Assembly: GCF_963678635.1 (NCBI RefSeq)
Contig: NC_087066.1
Location: 65,106,282-65,170,281 of the forward strand
Direction of reading: 5' to 3'
DNA from: Symsagittifera roscoffensis
Lineage: Eukaryota > Xenacoelomorpha > Acoela > Convolutidae
DNA: 64,000 nt
The notes under the pieces are model-generated. The model ran no database searches. It had not been told where the DNA came from and saw only the letters and a program-made list of their open reading frames with translations. Each line of letters begins with the position of its first letter. The first letter of the stretch is position 1. This document shows positions 50,901 to 60,988 of this stretch, in pieces. The translations under genes and the position numbers were made by a program.

Positions 50901-53900
50901 TTCAAAGTGAGCCTCTTATGTAGCCCAACAAGTTTTATAAAAGTGTAAAACCTCAATTTTGTAGAAATAATGATTATTTTCATTTGATGGCCGAAAAAAC
51001 TAAGACACTAAGACTTTACTTTTAAACAGTTGCCCTCCTTAAGCCTTGTTACACTACATTAAAAAATCAATTTGATGTAGTTTTGTCAGCAATTGAACCA
51101 TTTGCTTGTTTTGTTATTTTCATCTTCTGTCTCAAATCAACCCAATTTGAGAAAAACGCGTAATAAAATTCGAGTTTCTATTAACTTGAGCGGATAATTT
51201 CAATCAGTTCTGTATATAGAAAGAGTTGACTAAATAGCCCAACAAGATAAATTTCGTCTGCTATTGGAAACTATTTCGTATCTTACCTGTGGTGTTCCAT
51301 CCTTCACTCTTCCAGTGAGGATCCGAATGAAGTTCTCGGCAGTCACTTCGTATCCTCGGTAGTCCACCTCCACGTCATCGCCATAAATGTTAATCTTCTG
51401 GTTTGAATTGTGGTAGATTGTTGCTGCAAATACTCATTAATTTAAACACAGAAGCTACGGAACCCTTCGCAAGCCTTTACAAATATAATTGCCACGATAG
51501 AGGCAAAGAGGAGCTTCGCTCTATTTGCGATACAGAAAGAATAAACATAGCCAACAGGCAGTTGGAAGAGTCAATGAACGCAAATAAACAGAAAAAAAAG
51601 ACTAATTGAAAGAATCTTTTTTCGAAAAAATTATACGGCCTTAAACCTCTTTGATTTTCCAGAACAATTTGAGATTGAATTTTTTTGAAAACTGGATCAA
51701 CAGGTAAATTTTCAAGACATTTAATTTCAAATAATCAATGCTAATATATTCAAAACATAACCATCACAGTAAGCTCAGAACGAAATAAACTCTCGTCAAA
51801 GTTAAAAAAGTGAAACGTAGTGGCAAAACAAAACATTCCAAAAAACATCAAAGAAAATTGCTACATTCTGCATAACCGTCTGCGCTTTCTGCTAAAAGCA
51901 AGCATCTCCAATCAGCAACAAGTACGAAGTGAATAGAAAAATTAATTAAAAATAACATTTTTGCAAAAAAAATTAGGATCAAAAATTAACAGCGAGTATA
52001 GTACGATTGATACTCCCTGTTAATTTTTGATCCTTACTTTTTTTGCAAAAATATTATTTTTCATTAATTTTTCTATTCACTTCGTACTTGTTGCTGATTG
52101 GTGATGACGATTGATAAAAGAGATGAACCGAAAAAATACATCACGCAGTCAGACTCATCTATCTAAATTTCGCAATGTTTTTGAAACTAGTTTATTCCCA
52201 ACTTGTTGTTCCGACCATTGAAAATGGAGAGGAACTTTGTTTACTTTTAGTATTTTTTGTTAGTTTACTTTGAGTATTTTAGCGTCTTTTTGGAATAAAA
52301 ATTCAAAAAAACTGCGAGAACAAATTCGAAAACTTTTCTTCACAATTTTTTTCAATTTGTTTATTTTTCTATGACTGTCGAATATACCTAACCCCAGTTT
52401 ATTGTTCAGCTCCTTTTATCACAGCACGCCGAAACAAAAAAAACAGCAAATAATTTGAAAAAATAACTTTATTTTTTAAAGAACATTCTGTGCTACTTGC
52501 ACAGTAACCGGCTATCCTTGTTTGATTGCTTGCATTTATTGAACCCAAACGAAAAGAGGCATACACGAGATTAAAAAATTCAGGAAAAACAATTATGCCG
52601 AAAAAAATGACTTGTTGGAAATATGATTATTTTTGGAGAAAATTTTCACACCTTTAGCTTAGTCTTAAGCAATCATAAGCGTAAACAGAAGCTTGAAAAA
52701 TTAATAAGTGCCATAAAAAAAATTGAAACACAAAATCAGCAGCTTCCACTATTGAAAACACATTTTTTAAAATTAAAATTCGGTCTTATGCCCTCAACCT
52801 TATTACTGACATTTTAATTCAGTCCTCAATTGACCTTCAATTTTGGTATCATTTCTCGATGCCCACAGACTGATAAAATTTGGTCGTAAAAAAATCATCG
52901 CTAGAAACCCACCGTGCTCAAATTGAAGGCTAAAAAATCTAGGCGAAAACCGTTCGAGACAACTTAGAGGCAAAAACATCAGAAAATCACAAATCTCGGG
53001 CAAAGGTTTTTGTACTTAAATTACTTGTTTAAAAAAGATGCAGTCACATAGCAAAAATATTCGTAGAGCATTTTCGAGCTTTCATATTTTGTTGCATTTC
53101 CAAACCAAAAATCCAATTTTAAAAGAACTTATGTTTCGCAAGTGCAAATAAATCAAAAATCCTTCCTGCTGATTTCGCAAAGGTTCCGACTCTTATTAAA
53201 TGAATAAAATCCTCCGAAAAAAGTCTATCTATAATTTGTAGCTGTGTACTAAAATCACCAAACCAGTTAAATCATTGGGTTGCCATTCAAAGTGTACGCT
53301 ATTTTCACGATGAAAAATTTCTCTCATTGCATCCCAATTCACATTGAAAGCAATAAAATAAATGTGCACCAAAACCGGTTTATGAATGCTTGTGATAAAA
53401 AATAGACAAAAAACACAAATGTAATGTTATATGACAGGAGCCGATGTCGCGTTTTTTTTAATCAAAAAAGAACTAAAAAGTGTTCACAAATCAAAGGTTT
53501 TCAACTTATGCGATAAAAAATGGCTGATAACAGAAAATCATAGCAATAACGCTATTACAATCACGGTTTTCCGCAGAAACCTTTTAAAACGAGAAAAAAA
53601 ACGAATAAAAACTGATATACTGAAATCGGATTTGGTAAATTTACACCCAACATAAAAACCGAGAAGAACGGGCGTTCAAAATGCAGACAAACTCAAAATT
53701 TGTCGGTGCGAAAATACAGATTTGGAGATTACTACCTTTTGAATAATTCTGAGAACAAAATTACTAATGGAAAAAAAGACTTGTACCCGGTTGCAACACC
53801 TTCGCTTATCTCAGGGGTAATTTTTTTTTTGCTTAAACAAACTTGAATTCAGAAATCAAAAGTAACTAGCGTGTAACGCACCTCCGGTGCTTCAGAATAT

Positions 53901-55724
53901 TAAACGTGAAAACTGTTTTTTTTAAATAAACGAAAAAGAAACAACAACAAAAGAAATGTAACCGTAAAAAAAATAAACAAAAACATTTCAATGGTCAAAT
54001 CTCTGAAGCTACTGGGTTTTAGAATGGCTGACGGCATACAAGTAATCGCTCCATATTTAACAAATTCATTGGCAAAATCAATGAATTTTTGAAAGAAACT
54101 GTTTTAACTAAGGTTGTTAAATTTAGTTCTTTTTTTATTTCAAACAGATTTTTTTTCTTAGTTCAACTGATCAGTTTAATGAAAATTTTTGAAATATCCG
54201 AAAAAAAGTCAATTTCAACAACTTAAACACACTAAGCAATAAAAATTGGGTAAAGACCACATCTGCAACTGCTGGTGTTAATCTGACTTAACCCCACCAA
54301 TCCAACGGCGATTTCAAATTTTTGATGAAAATTTTTTTTTTTGGAATTTAAGTGACTTTTTTTGAAAAATCATGAAAAATGAATCAAAATTCACATCTAG
54401 GAAAAAGAAATGCAATGAAAAGTCATCTTCAGAGTCCGCATGAACACATAAAAACTTCCTGAGAGTGCCTCAACAGCATCCCATCATAATTTCGAGAAGT
54501 TCAAACTTTGTTAAGTTTTTTCAAACATTAAGTTTTTGTAAAATTTTGATTAATAAAAAAATGGCATATCTCAGTAACAAAGATTATTAAAGCAGTCAAA
54601 ACTTGAAGCAAAGAACTGCAACTTCTGAAAGTACCATGAGATCACCCAACTATGGGGTTGGGAATTAAAAATTTCGTAACGTTTTTTCAAATAAAGTTTT
54701 ATGAAAATTTTTCAAGAATTTATGAAAAAACGTCAGGTCTTCGAAACTTAAAATATTTCAGCAGTATTATTTGGAGAGATGATTTGCAAGATCTTATAGT
54801 ACTATGAGAAAACCTTACACTATAGAACTGAAAATATCAAATTTTGTTGAGTTTTTTATATCTAAATAATGTGAAAATTTTTTATCTTGAAAAACGTTAT
54901 ATTCATATATTGAGGCAAGATTTAGAACCCCTGAGAGTACCCTAGCACCACCCAATTACTGAGTTGAGATATTCAACTTTTGTAAAATTAATATAATTTC
55001 TTTTTTACAAACTATCATAAAATTTTTATTGACAAAATCATTAAAAACGTCAAAACTCGGAAACTTAAAGGATTTGAGCAATCATATTTGGATGCATAGC
55101 CTACAGCAACTGAAAATACCCTTAGAGCAACTCACGCCATAGAGTTGAGAAATTCAATTTTGTCTAGTTTTTATAAATAAGTTCTTTGAAAAAATCATAA
55201 AAAATTCTAGATAATCGAAAGACTGATATTTGAAAAAGAAATATATATGACTTTTTGAAGCTCTATCAATTCTAACTAAGTGTCTTTACTTCGATCATTG
55301 ACAATTAAAAATGCCGCGTTTCGTATATCATTTGCTTTCGCATCCAAAAAACTCTCCTCGTAGCTTTTCGGTTTATTTTCTAAGTGTAGGTAGAGCTGAG
55401 CAAAAAATTGGTATCTTTTTGAGTCTTCGTGAGAACTTCTCAGTTAATTAACTTAACTGCTTTAGGAATCAAAATAAGCTAATGATAATTACCAGGTCGA
55501 GGGTTTCTAGGATTACAAGCTGCATCATCCGCTAGCATCAAAATGATGTGGCTATCAGGAATTCCTAGACGCTTAATGCTTCTATAAATTGATAGCACGT
55601 TGGCCACATGTCGATAATTGAACCAAAACTTGCTCGTATCAACTAAAATAGCCCAATTATTTGTATGCGAGTAAATACATGCAACAAATTGAACAACACA
55701 AATGAGTTGATAAAACAAGTTCAT
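44902..55724 (-). CDS. PIGK: GPI-anchor transamidase catalytic subunit, complete, six exons
   Basis: Exons (minus strand): 55724-55493, 51423-51287, 47457-47255, 47019-46915, 46008-45875, 45284-44902. They join in frame to 397 residues, close to the 395 of human PIGK. The protein starts with a signal peptide ([19 protein letters not shown]), then the C13 (legumain-like) peptidase domain: [32 protein letters not shown], the catalytic His in [16 protein letters not shown], and the catalytic Cys in IETCKAASM (usually DTC, here ETC). A single membrane helix near the C-terminus ([19 protein letters not shown]) anchors it in the ER. It cleaves the C-terminal signal of precursor proteins and attaches the GPI anchor, within the PIGK/GPAA1/PIGS/PIGT/PIGU complex. 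Four introns are GT-AG. The last (45874-45285) has CAG|GCACTG as donor, a GC-AG intron fixed by phase and homology. Identity is very secure. Confidence 0.96.
45521..45690 (-). repeat. Dispersed repeat family B, copy 3 (PIGK intron 5)
   Basis: The reverse complement matches 21761-21935 and 46430-46585: cagacttttataggtcgtaatgc, ..tttgacttttgatttcttttttaattcagttcaatt and gttaaaaggaaggc. Confidence 0.6.
46430..46585 (-). repeat. Dispersed repeat family B, copy 4 (PIGK intron 4)
   Basis: The reverse complement has ctcttatataggtcttggtgattttttt, tcgcggtttgac and attgttaaaaggaaggcaaactccactcg, matching the other copies. A partial, more diverged copy is at about 46085-46250. Confidence 0.65.
46610..46850 (-). 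mobile_element. tRNA-derived SINE (PIGK intron 4)
   Basis: Read on the minus strand from 46850, the sequence starts gtagggagtgacggtgaagtggtta, an A-box-like segment, and about 35 nt later has gtgttcgaggccc, an almost perfect B box (GTTCGANNC). The anticodon-arm region is not a proper stem, so this is a tRNA-derived head rather than a tRNA gene. A non-tRNA body of roughly 170 nt follows (cattctcgttgcttgagg..). SINE expansion is known to drive genome size in larvaceans. The 3' end is approximate. Confidence 0.65.
47880..48130 (+). repeat. MITE-family copy in PIGK intron 2
   Basis: Shares gcgcctt.ngacgccaatatatactaattttaa, acgcgcc, ttccaaaaagtg and (a/t)ggtcgacctaaaaaaa with the copy at 18641-18975 and, over part of its length, the hAT-like MITE at 20802-21051. 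Confidence 0.65.
48176..48481 (+). repeat. Tandem duplication of 153 bp, two nearly identical copies
   Basis: The unit from gttaaggaatttcatttgcttg to acgttttcgacttta occurs at 48176 and 48329, with a couple of differences. The high identity suggests a recent event. Confidence 0.93.
50255..50395 (-). repeat. Dispersed repeat family B, copy 5 (PIGK intron 2)
   Basis: The reverse complement matches the other copies: cagactcttaaataggtcgcgatg, gcggtttgacttttgatttctt and gtttaaaggaaagcaaactc. Confidence 0.6.
51904..52105. repeat. Near-perfect palindrome, arms of about 93 bp with a short loop
   Basis: The left arm from atctccaatcagcaacaagtacg to ttaacagcgagta pairs with the right arm tactccctgttaa to cgtacttgttgctgattggtgat, with about six mismatches and a loop of roughly 12-14 nt. 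Transcribed within PIGK intron 1, it would form a long hairpin. It could be a very short foldback MITE; no target duplication was defined. Confidence 0.92.
54300..55220 (+). repeat. Degenerate tandem repeat, about five units of ~135-180 bp
   Basis: The phrase gagagtaccctagcacc(a)cccaatta.tgagttgagatattcaactttgt and variants start at about 54461, 54627, 54796, 54932 and 55112, each followed by a T-rich run with aaaatcat..gaaaaa. Divergence is high, so the array is old. Confidence 0.65.
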
Positions 55725-56266
55725 TATCCAGCTCTGAAAAACATAATAACACTTGTGGCGTCCCAGATGATAGAAGATTGAAGGCTAGAAATTCAATGAT
55801 AGCAAATAAGGATGTTGTATTCAAAACCATCAACGAAACCGCAAAAATCTTAAAGCCAGGGTAAAATTATAATTGTTGGGTTCTTCAAAAATAAAGTATG
55901 AACAAATAGGAAAAGCTGAGCATCTTACCAAAAAACACCGAATAAATCCCGAATTTTTATTCCGACCAATGAAAATGGGGAGGAACTTTGGATTAAGGTA
56001 GGTTTTAGTTTTTTGTTTTCCATATATAATCATGTACCAAGAATAATCATCGGAATGGGTCGAGTGATATACTGGAGAAAAAAAGTAACACAACCAAACA
56101 ACTTAAATTCTCAAAAAAAAAATCCCAAGGAAACCTAATGATCATAAATTTGTTTTAATTTTTGCGTGAAAACAAACGTTAGAAACACAGTTTTGTCCGA
56201 CTCATGAATTGAAACATTAAAAAAATGAAAATCGTTCCTTTTTAGCTGAAAAAAAAACAATAATTA
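55725..56266 (-). repeat. PIGK upstream region with a family-C repeat (about 55930-56093)
   Basis: The minus-strand frame with YHSTHSDDYSWYMIIYGKQKT resembles the plus-strand frame at 29455-29715. As it lies within 400 bp of the PIGK start codon, the PIGK promoter must be in or near this repeat-containing stretch; no core promoter motif could be chosen. Confidence 0.45.
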
Positions 56267-57739
56267 TGTGCCAGTCGGTCATATCTGGAAGTTTGACCTT
56301 GAGGGACACGAATATACATGATTTTGGAGTGAAGTTTTATTTTTCAAAATTTCGAATGGAGCCTGTCATGCTCAGTTTTCTCACAACAACTGAAAACACA
56401 AAATGAAAAATCAGAACGACCGAATTTACAATTGCGGGAAAATACTTAAGAAAACAGCAGGAAATTGCTATTCGCAATTTCCAGATACAAAATAAGACAC
56501 GAGTAGAGCCGTCTTATCCTGAAATAGGAGGCGAGATAATCACGAGAGAAGAGTGCAATTATTCGAACTGAACCAGAGTGAACCTTCAACGGAAAGGTGG
56601 ACAGCTGGAGTGTCCCAATGGTTCAGACTAAAACTTCAATTCTAGAGTTAAAACTTATTTCCTTTATTAAAACTGATTAGTATTCTCGAGTTGCTCATCA
56701 ATTTAATTACTCCCTATTCTCGAGTGTGTCGACATGTGAGTTCCAAATTTAGTTTTCTCGAGTGTGTTTTATGATTGTTATTTTGAGATAAGGCGAGTTT
56801 TAGGTTGATCCATCTGAAATTGATCAAAGTTCCATGTAACATTCGTCTACTGCAGTCACACATGAGGCTTAAGAAAAATAGGCCCTATAACCATTGGCTC
56901 AAGAGTCAGGGACACTATCTCTTGTGTTTTTGTACCTCAAATCAGTCGGAGCCAATTCGGTTCGCTTGTGACATGAGACTACGACCCGTTACAGCTTAAA
57001 GGCTACTACTAAAATATCCCCCCACTCTAGAATTAGAAACGTCCCCATACTTAGGTCTCTAGATACCCAAAATACATGAACGCCATTAAAAACCGGGTCG
57101 GAACAATCCGTTAAGTTACTTTTTATTAGACAGTGGAACTTTGATCCATTTCAGATGGATCAACCTAAAACTCGCCTTACCTCAACATAACAATTATAAA
57201 ACACACTCTAGAAATTTAAATTAGTACTCACATTGTAGCACGCTCAAGAACCAGGAAGTAAATAAGTCGGTGAACAACTCAAGAATCATTAAAGTAACTA
57301 AAATGAGTTTAATGTTAGTCAGTTTTAATAACAAGAACAAGTTTTTACTCTAGACTGTAAGTTCTCGTGAACCATTGGGACACTCTAGCTGTCCACCTTT
57401 CAACCGAAGGTTCACTCTAGTCCAGTTTAGAATAATACTCCAATCACAACAATCCAGTTCGTGGGAATGCGCTCGTCTCTGTTTTAGATGGGACAGCTCT
57501 ACTCTCGATTATTACTGCTACTGAAATTGCGAATAGCAATTTCCCACTGATTTTTCTAGCAACTTTCCCGCGATTGTCACTCGATTGTTCTGACTTCTCT
57601 TTTCTGATTTTCAGTTATCGCGAGAAAATCTTGCATGACAGGTTCCATTCGAAATTTTGAAAAATTAAATTTTACTCCAAAATTAAGTGTTTTTTTGCTT
57701 CTCTCAAGGTCAAACTTCCAAATATGACCGACTGGCACA
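56267..57739. mobile_element. Foldback/MITE element with long terminal inverted repeats
   Basis: The left end tgtgccagtcggtcatatctgg and right end ccaaatatgaccgactggcaca are inverted copies. Pairing continues, with indels and mismatches, through gtgaaccttcaacgg..aggtggacagct and aaggcgagttttaggttgatcc to tggaactttgatcca at 57133. The arms are about 568 and 607 bp; the unpaired centre is about 300 bp. The flanking dinucleotide is TA on both sides (56265-56266 and 57740-57741), as for Tc1/mariner-like insertion. No transposase is encoded. Confidence 0.85.
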
Positions 57740-58165
57740 TACTCCCCGGACTCGAGATCGATGTCCTCATCGCGTGCTGTCTTCTGTCAGTGAGTCCCAG
57801 AAAACCGAGTGTTACTCAAGATACAGTGCCAGTGGTCATTTACAGAAGTTTGCAGCAGACTTAAGCTTATCTACACCCCAAAATTCACAGCCATGTAAAA
57901 TTTTCACACTATCGCTAAACAGCAATCAAAATCTGCACACACCTGCACCCTTGAATTCTCGCTTTTCAAGCCAATTTAAAATTTCTTTTGTCCCATTCAA
58001 TTAGGAAATTGTCATGCAGCATTTTCGTTTATATAATAGATATAGCATATTAATAACAATATCTTGTTTTGTTAAAATTTCTTTTTCGTGAACCCAGGTT
58101 TCACCCGGATCCCCGCTCAATTCCCCTTTTCCTCTCAAGACTCAAGATCCATTCGAGCCACCTGC
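57740..58165. other. Junction between the foldback element and the GC-rich ORF block
   Basis: Transition from AT-rich to GC-rich DNA at about 58.08-58.16 kb. On the minus strand it is the 3' flank of the long ORF. No terminal repeat was recognised. Confidence 0.4.
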
Positions 58166-60988
58166 TCATCTCGCACTCTTCGCCTTGGAGGTACTGCACC
58201 CTGAAGTACTAGATACGGCAAACTGTCTCAACAGTTCCTCTTCATCATCGGAGCTAATCACAATCTCCTCCCAAGCCTTCAGCTGCTCGTAGGATCGCAT
58301 CCATTCTCTTTGCTCTTGCAACCTCTTTGCTTGGTTGGGTAGTGCCTTCACCCTAGATTCCCGGTTCAAACAAAAGGAGTTGTGCAGGCTCAAGCTCACG
58401 TTCTTCGCCAGGTCCTCCTCTAGTATCGATTCCCTCGCCTTGGTATTGTCTCTAGACATTTTACCCACTCTCTTCCATCCTGTCGTGATTGCATTACGAT
58501 GGGTTAACAGGGGTCTCTTGAAAGCTTCCGGCCCAATCTCGGCCTGGAACTGTCGATACTCCTTTTGATGTTTTCTCATGTGATCTTTCGTTGTCATGTA
58601 CAACCAGGACGTCAGCGTCGCCCGAAACCATGGGAAGTACCTCAAACGGCTCCAGACATGTCTGACTTCCGTTGGTATGGCGAATACCTTGCACGCAGTC
58701 TCAAACAACTCGAGTCTCCTACTGTAGTCTATCGTGTATATTGACTCAGCCGTTGGCGTCCCCGCTTCCCGATACTTCGTTATATTCTCTTCTATCCATC
58801 TCAGAGCCAACATCGTACTCACTACCAAGATCGTCACCTTCTGTCGGTGATCCGGTAGTCCGATCGACCGGATTTCTTCCATATCCCATACCAGGCAAAG
58901 GTTCTTGTGATCTGGATACCACACCGTTTGCGCCAAACAGTGGCATGGGCATTCTCCATGGGTGATCTCAATTCTCCTGAGGTTACGCTCCCCCGAGGCT
59001 TCCAAGAGAGGCTCAAGCTCCATCATTTTCTCATGCATCGTGTCGTTATCTTCCAGGTTTGGAGCACTTCGCACAGGTTTTCCGATCACGTTTTGTCTCT
59101 CGTGATCGCTTGTGTTCTCTCTCTCCAACTTCAAAAGTTCTTCTCCCCAGATTTCACTCAAGTCATCTCTCAATTCTTTTGGTACTGTCCCTCTGATTTT
59201 TCTCAACAACTTGTGCGAGTGATGCGATATCCTAGCCAACCTCACGCACTTGGGCACTGAGAAGGCCTTGTCCACCAGTACTCTCTGGCTGGATGCTTCC
59301 ACCATCGCCATGTGCAGTTGGTACTGACTTCCGCACAAGTTGGCCATCATTGACCCTATCAGGGATTTTGCGTTCAATGGCAGGCCATAAGCTTCGCTCA
59401 TGGGAAACCCCATTTCTGCCTCAAGACCAACTTTCCAGCTCCGGATGTGTTTTTGAGTCACCTGCAACACCCCAGGCCATGATTCTACGCTCAACGCCGT
59501 CACCCAATGGTGTTCAGACTCTAGTCTTTCCAATGACTGCAAACTACACATTCTCGAGAAGAATCCGAGAGCTGTCGCTATATTCACCGTGGTTCTTGCG
59601 TAACACTCCGCTACTATTTGCACTTCACTTCTCTCCCTTTCCGTGATGTCTTCGAACCAAGTGACCAGGTCTTCTTTTTGAAAGGACAGTATTCTGACGC
59701 ATGACCGTCCATCGCAGGTGTGCTCTCCGTTTCCACACGTCGAATCCAGACAGCTACCCGGCTCAAATTTCTTCGCTGACCCGGGATTGTTCGTCTTTTC
59801 GCTTGGCTCTTGCATCTGAGGTAAGATTAGCTTATGCAGCACACTCAACTTTGCCAGATCTTCATCTTCCGTTGGTGCTAACCTCACTCGCTCGGTGGTT
59901 TCCTCGATCAGACTCGCGTGGGGATGTGGACACCAGGAGGGTCTTAGTAGCTTCCATACCACTCCCAAGTTCGTGGTTAACAAGCCATTTCCATCGCCCA
60001 TGTTCACTTCAACTCTCTTGTTCGAGCGCGGTATGCTTACCACCTCTGGTGTTTTCTCAAGAATCAGGCCCATGCTCGGCCCCTCTTTTTCCACCGTGTC
60101 TATTTCCATTATTCTTTCTGTCCAAAACTTCAGTAGCTCCGCTACCTCATGGTTTCTGTGGGCACCTCCAGTTTCCGAGTCTAAGAAGGGGTTGTAGGCT
60201 ATTCCCATTACTCCCGACACATATTGGTATTCGCCCTTCTCGCTGAGTCTCGAGTACTGCTCTGACGAGGCCAGGTTACGGTGAACATCATGTTCTTCTT
60301 CGAACTTCTTATTATAAAACCTCCGCACCTCGTCTAGCTTTCTGTGGTTCTCTAGGGATTGTCTGGAACCATCTTCCTTTTCTATTCCTGTACTCTGATA
60401 CACGTTCAAGATGATCGTTGAGACTCTTTTTTCCATGGTTTTACTTCCGCTTGCTCTCTGTTGGCATGCCAGGATGGTGCTATCAGACATCATCGACATT
60501 ATCCATCTCAAGAAACACGTGGCATCCTTTCTTCTAGCCAGGCTCAAGCCTGAATTGTCCCTGGCTACGTGTTGCATCAGTACCTGATACACATCTAGCT
60601 TCTTGCTTCTCAACTTCAGCCTGTCATACGAGGTCAGTGTTTCCAACTCTATTCCCACCAGACTCCAGGTGAACATTAATTGTCCTGCAGTTCTAACGAC
60701 GGGATTCGCCATTAATGGTGGTGCTGATGAGGGTGTCCTCATTGCTTCTTCAAAATGATCCTTCAACCAACTCTGCCAGGACCTCTTCAGATGATTTGCC
60801 ATTTCTATTTTATTAACCTCGGCCTTTTGCTGGGTGGCCCAATTGCGTCGCTTGCGAGCTACTCCACTGTCCAACTTCTTCCAGCAGTCCTCCATTTCTT
60901 TCAATGTTTCAAGGGCCACCCACCACGTCCGGGAAGTGTTCCTCGTCTTGTTCTTCTCCAATGGATCACTCGTCACTTGCTTGCCCAT
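58166..60988 (-). CDS. 940-aa unrecognised ORF, continuation of the upstream ORF
   Basis: ATG at 60988. The ORF overlaps the upstream 1006-codon ORF by 16 nt in another frame. The protein is mostly helical and charged in style. It has a Cys/His-containing patch (CLDSTCGNGEHTCDGRSC, about residues 415-432), a second one (HGECPCHCLAQTVWYPDH), and an acidic Ser-rich C-terminus (SSDDEEELL). There is no RT, integrase, transposase or polymerase signature. GC content is far above that of the rest of the window. Comparison of the junctions suggests that it and the upstream ORF were one protein until a 323-bp insertion shifted the frame, so its ATG may be only an internal Met. It is probably part of a multicopy element or an integrated virus-like sequence. 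Confidence 0.75.
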   Translation of the reverse strand: MGKQVTSDPLEKNKTRNTSRTWWVALETLKEMEDCWKKLDSGVARKRRNWATQQKAEVNKIEMANHLKRSWQSWLKDHFEEAMRTPSSAPPLMANPVVRTAGQLMFTWSLVGIELETLTSYDRLKLRSKKLDVYQVLMQHVARDNSGLSLARRKDATCFLRWIMSMMSDSTILACQQRASGSKTMEKRVSTIILNVYQSTGIEKEDGSRQSLENHRKLDEVRRFYNKKFEEEHDVHRNLASSEQYSRLSEKGEYQYVSGVMGIAYNPFLDSETGGAHRNHEVAELLKFWTERIMEIDTVEKEGPSMGLILEKTPEVVSIPRSNKRVEVNMGDGNGLLTTNLGVVWKLLRPSWCPHPHASLIEETTERVRLAPTEDEDLAKLSVLHKLILPQMQEPSEKTNNPGSAKKFEPGSCLDSTCGNGEHTCDGRSCVRILSFQKEDLVTWFEDITERERSEVQIVAECYARTTVNIATALGFFSRMCSLQSLERLESEHHWVTALSVESWPGVLQVTQKHIRSWKVGLEAEMGFPMSEAYGLPLNAKSLIGSMMANLCGSQYQLHMAMVEASSQRVLVDKAFSVPKCVRLARISHHSHKLLRKIRGTVPKELRDDLSEIWGEELLKLERENTSDHERQNVIGKPVRSAPNLEDNDTMHEKMMELEPLLEASGERNLRRIEITHGECPCHCLAQTVWYPDHKNLCLVWDMEEIRSIGLPDHRQKVTILVVSTMLALRWIEENITKYREAGTPTAESIYTIDYSRRLELFETACKVFAIPTEVRHVWSRLRYFPWFRATLTSWLYMTTKDHMRKHQKEYRQFQAEIGPEAFKRPLLTHRNAITTGWKRVGKMSRDNTKARESILEEDLAKNVSLSLHNSFCLNRESRVKALPNQAKRLQEQREWMRSYEQLKAWEEIVISSDDEEELLRQFAVSSTSGCSTSKAKSAR

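Larger units (their letters stand above)
47458..51286 (-). other. PIGK intron 2 (3.8 kb)
   Basis: Holds a MITE-family copy, a 153-bp tandem duplication and a family-B repeat. No nested gene was found; the plus-strand frames overlapping exon 3 are shadows of PIGK. Confidence 0.6.
51424..55492 (-). other. PIGK intron 1 (4.1 kb)
   Basis: Contains the long palindrome at 51904-52105, a family-C fragment at 52204-52250 and a degenerate tandem array at 54300-55220. No other gene was found. Confidence 0.6.

Noticed and set aside
56805-56999. 64-codon plus-strand frame inside the foldback element
   Set aside because: Short, spans arm and centre, no transposase motif.
59701-60246. Plus-strand frames of 100-180 codons across 58.3-63.9 kb
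   Set aside because: They are shadows of the two long minus-strand ORFs in GC-rich DNA, where stops are rare.
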